Source: Lepas anatifera (lineage: Eukaryota; Arthropoda; Thecostraca; Lepadidae). Taken from it: a stretch of DNA of 64,000 nucleotides. The position numbers were made by a program, and so were the translations under genes. The notes beneath the pieces were generated by a model. It saw only the letters and a program-made list of their open reading frames with translations, ran no database searches and was not told the DNA's origin. Location: the NCBI GenBank assembly GCA_034440635.1, contig JAOTON010001526.1, positions 4,597,001-4,661,000 on the forward strand, given 5' to 3'. Below are positions 56,281 through 64,000 of the stretch, in pieces (the stretch's first letter is position 1; each line of letters begins with the position of its first letter).

Positions 56281-57848
56281 CCAGGGCCCCGTTTCATAAA
56301 AGTTGTAGAAATGCGGCGTGTTTTACACCACATTCACCTGCAAAGTTACGCCGTACTCAGAATCACGTTTCACAAAGAGAGGTGACATTCACGCGAAAGC
56401 GGCGTAGATGTCAAATGCAGCGTGAATTACGCCCAATTCCAGAATGGAATTACCCCTTTCAAATATGGCGTATAACTGCTTTATTAACATTAAAAATAGC
56501 ATACATATTTTTCAATAAATTATTTGAATGAAAATTATTGTACTTCTTTGCTCTTATTCAATTTGTAAGTTTTTAATGAACTTTTACAAGTCCTGCGGCG
56601 GAAGATTCACTATCAGCTGACGCAATAAAAATACGACGTTTTTTTGTTGTACCCCATTTTTAGGTAAATACTGTCAAGAAGGCCCTAAAAAGGTTATTGT
56701 AATGTTGTGCGAGTGTAGTTCAGTGGAATTTGAGTTGAATTGTGTTTACTAATCATGAGTGAACTGTGAAAGGTCTGTAAACCTTATAATTTCGTGGAAC
56801 TGGGAAAGGAATAGTGAGTAAACATCTTTGAAGAATAACTAGATCAAGATGCCGGTACTTAGGTACCTAGGTATATCATCATTTTCGCCAGAGGACTCAG
56901 CATAGGCGGATCCAGGATTGCCGATCGGGGGGCAACTTCCCGGGGGGCGCCATACGGACCAGGGGGCGCCACTTATGACCGGCAAAACCTATCAGGTGGG
57001 CGCCAAATCCTGTCGGTGGGCGCCGACTTCCGTATCCTGGGGGGGTGGGAAGCGACATTTCAGGGGGCGCCATCGACCTTTCAGGGGGCGCCGAGGGTCG
57101 ATCAGGGGGGCACGTGCCCCCCTTGCCCCCCTGGATCCGCCTATGGGACTTAGGAGAGATACTTGGATTTTGTTGGTGACAGACACCTTAAATTGAATTT
57201 TTAACCTCCATAGACTCCATATAACACTTTGTCAGTGTCAGCCTATCTAGGGTTCTGTCCTCACTAGACTGTTAAATAACAGTAACGGCAGAAAGTCAAA
57301 GTAAAAATCAATGTCCGCTTTCCTGTGTATTTGCATCAATAGCTATCATTATTTTTGGCATGCCAAATGGCCATAGAACTCTACATATCAGCTTAATTTG
57401 GCATGTGCAACTTGCACTTCATACCTATGGAAGGAAGAACTTGCACACCTTTTTTATTTAAGTTTATTTTATATTCATGACTCTTTTTGTTCCTCACTAC
57501 CCTACCTAATTTTGCCTCAGATTCAGAATTTCATAAAAAATTATATATTTTTCATGTTTTGCTTCATTGTCTGATAACTGTTACGCTGCTATATCTTGGA
57601 TAGCTTTTTAAGAGTGTTTTACATATTCAACGTATGTACATGTTGTCTGCTATATGAAACAATATTGGCAATATTCTACGCTGAATTCCAGTACAGCGTA
57701 GTTTAGAGCAGCGTAACTTTGCAAGTAGTTGTATTTTACGCTGCATTTTTGTGAAACAAGATTGTGGTGTATTATTCACTTTCTACGCTGCATTATGCTA
57801 CTTCTACGCTATAAGCATAAGTTACGCATTTTATGAAATGGGGCCCAG
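56281..57848. mobile_element. MITE-like element with GGGCCCCGTTTCATAAA ends
   Basis: The left end CCAGGGCCCCGTTTCATAAA and the right end (CCTGGGCCCCATTTCATAAA on the opposite strand) are inverted. Beyond them the subterminal regions also pair in places (GTAGAAATGCGGCGT with the 57780-57820 region, TTACGC motifs). A GGATCC-type MITE has inserted at 56901-57145. No target duplication is clear. No coding. Confidence 0.75.
56901..57145. mobile_element. GGATCC-type MITE with 16-bp perfect inverted ends
   Basis: The ends CATAGGCGGATCCAGG and CCTGGATCCGCCTATG are exact inverted repeats, flanked by an 8-bp duplication with one mismatch (GGACTCAG at 56893-56900, GGACTTAG at 57146-57153). The interior is rich in GGGGGCGCC. 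It is hAT-like by duplication length. Confidence 0.9.
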
Positions 57849-59776
57849 GTCGCCACTTGGGTAACCACAAAGTTTTGCGTTTCTGGCGCGCGGGTAGCGA
57901 GAAGAAAGCGGTCAGAAATAAGTGAATACGTGTTGAAGCTGCTGTGTGGGTGTGGGCTTGGTGCGGGAACTCAGAGATGATGTCGAGGTGGTTGGTATGA
58001 TATGAGGCTGTAGATTTTGACCTAAATCAAAACAGGAGGTTTTGTTGCCAGTGGTAAACCCACTACCAATTGTTATACATTATGCCACAGCCAGAGAAAC
58101 GTAGGACAAAGTGAAGTCTGCCAGATCTCAAAAGCCCAGGAGAGTTGTGTGGTTTTGAGGGTGTGCCGAACAAAATCTTAGTTTGTAAATATTTAGTCTT
58201 CTGGAACGTTTTCTTATAACAAAAGTGCTTGGTTTCATTTTCTGCCTGCAGCTGCCCCCGCCCTGCTGTGCCGGTCCACTGTGAGGCTCTCGGGAGCACA
58301 TCTGGGCGGCATATGTGCGGACGGTATGGGTATGGAACCGCCATTTCTTTAGTCTAAAACCTTGTCTGTTACTTTATATTTTTGGGTAGTGTTTCTACGA
58401 ATCGTCGTTATTTGTTTATGGATTTATGTTCCCAATTGTTTACATTATTCTCATGAATTGCGGTTTACGTGTTTGCTCTCTGTGAGCTTCCTTTTTGGGT
58501 CTCGGAGCATGATCTACGCACCATGTGGTGATGGTAGTCCTGCGTCGTCCACGCCTCATGACGGAGGCAAGGACAGTGGTCGGTGGACAGTGGGCGCGTG
58601 CGGATCGCGGGCTCACGTCGTCCCAGCATCTGAGTTCTGATCACTCCTGGGGATCTGGCATTGTGGCCAATCCCATCGTTAGCCTCGGTGGCTAACTCTG
58701 CTGTGCTGCTCCTAACTGTTTTTGCTCTTAACTAAAAAATAGATCTCAAACACTGAGTGAAATTTTTCAATGGCCCTCCGGTTGGTTTTGAACTTTGGCA
58801 TACATTTCGAGGCTTTAAACTGGAACAGAGGGTGTTAATTAGAGCACACATTTCAATCAAGTGCATGCGAGATATCCAAACTGTAGACCTGCGGAGATGA
58901 GGGTTGCAAGTTCTGGCTTTGCACCTCGAAAAATGTATGCTGTTTGGTGCCCATGAAGTCAGGTAAACTGCAGGTAGCTTTCTTTGGTGCCTACCTAAGT
59001 CAATTTTATCAAATCGAGTTTTTGCAAAATTGTAATGATTCCACTAAATTTTCCATTGAGCAGGTGAATGTGGTGATGCTCATTGATCTGCTTCAATCTT
59101 TCTAGGATTTTCTGGATGATGGTTGTGGTATTAGGAGGTACTTTTCATCTGGTGGAGTACCTATATTTGGTTGCTGGCATTGGAGGTATTTTTGAATCAT
59201 ATGTATTCTTTAAAAAATGTAAATTAAATTTATCCTTCAAGTAGCTTAAGTCTCAGCATGGTGACTGGGACTGCTGTAGTCAAAGGGTGGTTGTCTGCTA
59301 TCTTAGCAATGATGATCTAAACCATGATTGATCATAATAAGCAGTTGCAGTAAGGGAACTAGACTCTGACAGCACTTATTATTTTTCATGTCTTTTTGTA
59401 TTAGGCATTTTATAACATTTGTGACTGATTAATATGAGCAGCTAATGGACACATGCTTGTATTACAGCACACACAACTCGTAATCACTGCACATATACTT
59501 AACATTTCGCTGTTTGGTACTAAGAGTGTGCTGTATGTAATTCATCGGTCTCTAAATCACGGTAAATTTAATTCATTTTATACTTTCACTTATTGAGAGT
59601 AAATTTTTACTCACTAAGACATATTTACTGGGAGCAATTTAAAGTCTCAGTTCACGCAAAAGTTTATTTCACTTCAGGTAGCCATGTTGGTTGCATCAAG
59701 GATATGTGGGTAGCCAACCAGCGATGTTCTTGACCTCTGCACCAGAACCGTGCCATCACGCTCTGGCCGATTTACG
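57849..59776. other. Intergenic or intronic sequence, no gene recognised
   Basis: A possible acceptor ctgcag at 58249-58254 precedes a Pro/Cys-rich stretch, but I see no domain. Otherwise A/T-rich with no definable repeat. Confidence 0.4.
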
Positions 59777-60324
59777 GACCAAAGTTCGTATGGCTAAAGT
59801 ACGTATAGATAAACTTCGTACGCAAAAGTTCGTAAGCAAATGTACGTAGGGTATAAAACTCGTATGACAAAAGTACGTACGCAAAAGTTAGTAAGCAAAT
59901 GTATATGTAGTATATGTAGCAAATGTATGTTAGTAAGGGTATAAAACTCGTATGCCAAAAGTACGTACGCAAAAATACGTACGCAAAAGTTCGTAAGCGA
60001 ATGTACGTAGGGTATAAAACTTGTTTGCCAAAAGTACGTACGCAAAAGTTCGTAAGCAAATTTACGTAGGGTATAAAACTCGTATGCCAAAAGTACGTAT
60101 GCAAAAATATGTAAGCAAATGTACGTAGGGTATAAAACCCGTATGCCAAAATAACATAAGCTAAACTACGTACGCAAAAATACGTAAGCAGATGTACGTA
60201 GGGTATGAAACTCGTATGGCAAAAGTGCGTAAGCAAATGTATGTACGCAGGGTACAAAGTTTGTATTTCAAAAGTACGTATCTCAATTTTGAAGGAGTTG
60301 TCACTTTTGCTCAACCACATTGGC

Positions 60325-60600
60325 GGACGAAGAGGGGCATTCCGGTCATGCCCCCCTCAAGCGCTGGAGGGGGCAAACTATTTCGGCCCCCCCCAAAGGC
60401 TGGATATATTTTTGAAAAAGGCGTTTACACTAGGTCTGTCGAGCAAAAATCTTCGCCCCCCCCCCCCCCAGGAGAGCGATCATTTACTTGGAGGGGTAGC
60501 TTCTACTAGGTCTGTCGAGCACCCAAATCGCCCGTCCCACCCCCCCCCCACCCCCTCCCCAGGAGGAGAGGCAGACATGGGTTTGCCCCCCCTGAAAGGA
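60325..60600. mobile_element. Truncated relative of the 2411-2745 MITE
   Basis: It starts CATTGGCGGACGAAG and follows the same order of words (GGCATTCCGGTCATG, AAGCGCTGGAGGGGGC, ACACTAGGTCTGTCGAGCAA, GGAGAGGCAGACATGGG). The right end is missing. It is nested in the TACG foldback element. Confidence 0.7.
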
Positions 60601-60639
60601 GGAAAAGGATGTGTCCTGTCGTCCCGTCTCGTGGGTTAG

Positions 60640-63009
60640 GTGCATAATGTTACCTATAGGAAGTGGAGGTATTGTGGGTCCTGCAAAATCAGGGTTGCCA
60701 GTTTATAGACTTTTCATCAAATCTGAGGATTTTTAGTGCAATGTCGATACGTTTGGAAACTTTGGAGTTTATGAAATGCTTCCGAACGTTTTCAGGGTCT
60801 GTCTTATTTTTGGAATTACTATCTAATATTTTTAACGAAAACATGTAAGATGGTTCCATTGTTTTCTGAACGCGATATCAAATATAATTTTCGGGGTTTT
60901 GAAAACTTGACAAAATATTAGCGTGACTTCACTGTTAAACTAGCAGAGCCTTTTCTTTTCCCCTCGATGGATTGTGTGTAGTCGATAGAGAGGATATGGA
61001 ACAGTGGCAAATTGAGGACTTCATTGGGTGTAGGGGTTAGGGGTCTCTAGCCTCTCCCGCCATTGCCTCGGAACAGCACTCAGTTATGCATTTACAATAG
61101 GCACACTGGCATTTCGGTGGGAGGGGGGGCTTGAGCCTTCCTAGCCCCCTTGCTCCACCACTGATTGAAGGCCAATGACCAGCTAACAAAATGAGTTTAG
61201 AATTATCGCGGCCGCCGCGCTGGTTTGTTGTGACAAGATGGTGCAGTGTAAAACGTCTGGTGCACTTTAAAAGGGGCGAAAGCATGGGAAGTTCTAGAAC
61301 TTCTGTCTAAAACGTAATTAGCACTGTTGCAGCTTGGTTCTAGTCAAGTGAAACTACCATGAGTGACCATCCCGGGGGTTAAGAGGAGGGGTCAAGACCC
61401 GCCTGGATTTTTGGTTTCCCACAGACTTTGTCTAGGGCTTGGATTGTATTGCCAGTGTTAAACCATCCAGAACCCCTCCTGGATCGAGAATAAATATCCA
61501 GCCTTGGAGACATACATATATCGAAAGCATAGTTGTTAGCAATGGCACAGATCAAATGTTTTGCAGAAAAAGAAGCAAAATAAGTTCTTTTAAAGCGGAT
61601 CAGGTGCATATCATGAGTACGCCATCACAAAATATATTAGTCATGAGGATGGGAAAGATGATGCGCTGACCGGCCTTACAATGACCAGCGGCGTGCCTAG
61701 AAATGTGAAGGTTCACATTGATGCAACTCTGGAGCACGCTGCTTGCTCCAAAGAAAAGTTGGAAAGATCGAAATGGACCCGTTTGGAGATTTGGAGATTA
61801 ATCAGGCTAATTTACACCGCATAGGGGGAGATAACGGATTGAGTTTTCAAAACTTTTCATCTGTATGCTGAATATTACGATTATTCGTTGAAAGCTCAGC
61901 GAACGTCAGTCACCAATTCTGGGAGACGGAGGAAGAAGGGGGTAGAGACAAAAGAAACGGTTTCCCAAAACCTTTGATATTCACCTTATATTCTTAATAT
62001 TCTATGCTATAGTATACCACAACATTCTTAAAATGCTATGATTTTCACAATTTTAGTTTATCCCCTGCAAATCATCAGTCTAGGTTAACCACCGTTGTAT
62101 ACTATTTGCAAATATGCGATTGGTGTTGTCTATGATTAAACATAGAGAGCATAAAACTGTCTTAACATTTTACTATGGCCAATATACAAGAGGAAATAAA
62201 ACACTTCACAAAACTGCAGTAAAAGCGATGTGCATCGGGCCGCTGAGTGCGGTGACTGCGCCGCCCGGGGGCCGGCCGCGTCGTGCCAGCCGATGTCCCA
62301 AACGCCCAGCGGGTCATTTTTGTCCGGTGTCATATCTCAGAACCTAAAAGTGGTATCGGTTTAAAACTTTCGGAACATCTTATTTGGCCTATTCTAAACA
62401 TAGGAAAACATTTGGTTGCCAATCTGACAGCTGGAAGTAGGTGCGGGCGTTAATGGGTTAAAGATGTCAAAGCTAAGTCGTCATGGAGTTTCATCACCAG
62501 CCCCAAGCCCTCAAATCCGTGCGACGCCCGGACTTTTATTACGCCCGCGCTGGTTTCCGCGGAAATCGGTGCGTAAGCAGCGGCGGATCCAAAGGGCTAA
62601 GAGGCTCAAACTCCCCCACCCCCCCCGATAGGCCCTGGGCCACATAATAAATGCATAGGCTGGGATATGTTCAAGGCAGGTAATTGTGGGGGGGGGCTCA
62701 AGCCCTCTAGGCCCCCTGAAATGTGTTCATAGACAGGGTGTCGCCACAGATTTTCGGGTGGGAGGGCCAGAGGACCGGCGCTAGGGGAGGCTGGGGCTCG
62801 TGATGAAGCCCTATTTCCACTCAAACGTGGCATTTTCAATAGTATTTCCATCCAAAAGCTCCAAAAGCTGGCCCCGCCCCGCCACTTTCCGAGAGCGGGA
62901 GGGCCCGGTCCCCCAGGACCCCCGGTGGCGACGCCCCTGGTCAGTGGTCATAGATATCCGCCACTGCGCGCAAGCTATTTGAAAGTCCGGCGAGATGCGG
63001 GCAGGTGAT
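60640..63009. other. Interior of the TACG foldback element, no coding seen
   Basis: Mostly unremarkable, with two C/G-run MITE-like patches (about 61006-61145 and 62580-62945) that carry degenerate GGCGGATCC/CAGTGG-type ends. No target duplications confirmed their borders, and no transposase frame is supported. Confidence 0.4.
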
Positions 63010-63404
63010 TAATTGCCTCTGTACTTGATGCCGTGTAATTTTCCATACGATTTTTTCATGACGAATATTTTACCTCTAGGATGTTTACTAATACGAATTT
63101 GTGTCATTACGAGACATTTTATCCCTACGAACATTTTGCTTCTACGTACTTCATCCCGTACGAACTTTTTACATTACGAACATGTTACCCCTACGTACTT
63201 TAACCCGTACGAACTTTTCTATACGAACTTTTTACATTACGAACATTTTACCCCTACGTACTTTAACCCGTACGAACTTTTTCCATACGAACTTTTTCCA
63301 TTACGATCATTATACACGTACGTACTTTATCTATACGTACTTTAGCCATACGTACTTTTGCGTACGTACTTTAGGCATACGATCTTCTTCCTTACGTACT
63401 TTGG

Positions 63405-63758
63405 TCTGCAACCCGGGATAGTTGGCTGTTGCGAATATGATTAATTGCCGATGGGTACCCGTTGTTGGCAAACATGAACTTGAACTAGTTTGAATGAGTT
63501 CTCAGCGATCCGCCTGGAACAAAGGCTTTACTAAAGCTACAAAATACTCTGAATCCCGTTTTTTCCACTCGCTTTTTTGGGGGAAGGGGGGTTCCCTACT
63601 TGTTGAATGTAGCGAAAAGTTGTCAGTTTTTAGAAGTACCTGGAAAACCTCCGATGGTATTTTTCGTCGTGTATGCTTGTATGCTGTTTGCTGTATACCG
63701 GTCTAAAATGTGCTTGAGCCTCTTCAGTTTGTCAGAGGTGCCCTGGGGCTGTCAACAG
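63405..63758. other. Sequence before the last exon
   Basis: No supported feature until the acceptor gtcaacag (63751-63758). Confidence 0.4.
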
Positions 63759-64000
63759 GCGTGATCCTGACCGTGTGGAGCCAGCCGTCCGCGTCAAAGA
63801 GGAGCCCGTCTCCGACGACGAGCGAGAGCGGCGCCGGCGGCGGCCGCGCGGCGAGGAGCGCCGCCGACGCGACGCCTCGCCTCGCCACCGGCGCGCTGCC
63901 AGCGCAGAGCCCAAGCAGGAGCCCCGCGGCAGCCGCGACAGGCGAGAGCCCCGCGACGGTACCGACAGTGGCCAGCGGTGGGGCCTGCACGAGCCGGAGC
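63759..64000 (+). CDS. Partial exon of a charged, Arg-rich protein (right edge)
   Basis: After the acceptor gtcaacag, a + strand frame is open to the window end: RDPDRVEPAVRVKEEPVSDD, then alternating Arg/Glu runs, AEPKQEPRG and GQRWGLHEPE. VKEEP and PKQEP fit sumoylation consensus sites, and the composition fits a nuclear RNA-processing or signalling protein. The N-terminal region of SNIP1-type proteins is one resemblance, but I cannot confirm it. High GC and codon-position regularity support coding. Its relation to the SMYD4-like gene is unknown; it is probably a separate gene. Confidence 0.5.

Larger units (their letters stand above)
59777..63404. mobile_element. Foldback-like element with TACGTA-type terminal arrays
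   Basis: The outer ends GACCAAAGTTCGTATGGC and (inverted) GACCAAAGTACGTAAGGA, followed by GGCTAAAGTACGTATAGA on both, are inverted repeats. Each end is a tandem array. The left array (59777-60290) has units of about 30-60 bp with GGTATAAAACTCGTATG and GTACGTACGCAAAAGT; the right array (about 63010-63404) has CCGTACGAACTTTTTACATT and CTACGTACTTTA. Long inverted ends built of short direct repeats are the hallmark of foldback/Galileo-like elements. No transposase and no clear target duplication are seen. Confidence 0.7.

Overview
This is a nuclear scaffold from a metazoan, most likely an arthropod. It has spliced exons with GT/AG borders, very long introns, several non-LTR retrotransposon clades, an LTR element and many nested DNA transposons. 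No bacterial, organellar or viral layout is present. The species cannot be fixed from the sequence alone.

One host gene can be followed through most of the window on the + strand. Five exons (17463-17602, 37585-37798, 45103-45220, 55181-55294, 55525-55648) join in consistent phase into the SET and post-SET part of a SMYD4-like lysine methyltransferase. The N-terminal/MYND exons and the C-terminal exons were not found and are probably outside the window. A charged, Arg/Glu-rich exon (63759 to the window edge) probably belongs to another gene. Everything else is intronic or intergenic repeat.

Layout: 1-5.3 kb holds a minus-strand Ty3/gypsy-like LTR element inserted in a TTAA-type element. 5.5-16.7 kb is a three-level nest of hAT-type elements proved by 8-bp target duplications; the middle one (7372-16297) carries a 375-bp satellite array. 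17-26 kb holds exon 1, TTAA elements full of AGGTCA hexamers, a 70-bp-arm hairpin and a tRNA-derived SINE. 26.5-32.3 kb holds two decayed minus-strand LINEs (I-like and CR1/jockey-like), the second split by a transposon. 32.3-35.6 kb is a foldback element split by another hAT-like insertion. 36.4-45.2 kb holds a 41-bp array, exon 2 with a tandem array of its own splice donor, a 2.5-kb hAT element and exon 3. 47-55 kb holds a near-complete 7-kb Tx1/L1-like LINE inserted in a minisatellite that is an amplified copy of the exon 4 splice acceptor. 56-63.4 kb holds further terminal-inverted-repeat elements, including a 3.6-kb element whose ends are arrays of TACGTA-type repeats.

The most unusual observations are the two amplified exon/intron borders of one gene (donor of exon 2, acceptor of exon 4), both later hit by transposons; a satellite array packaged inside a hAT-type transposon; and a family of TTAA-flanked elements packed with AGGTCA half-sites.
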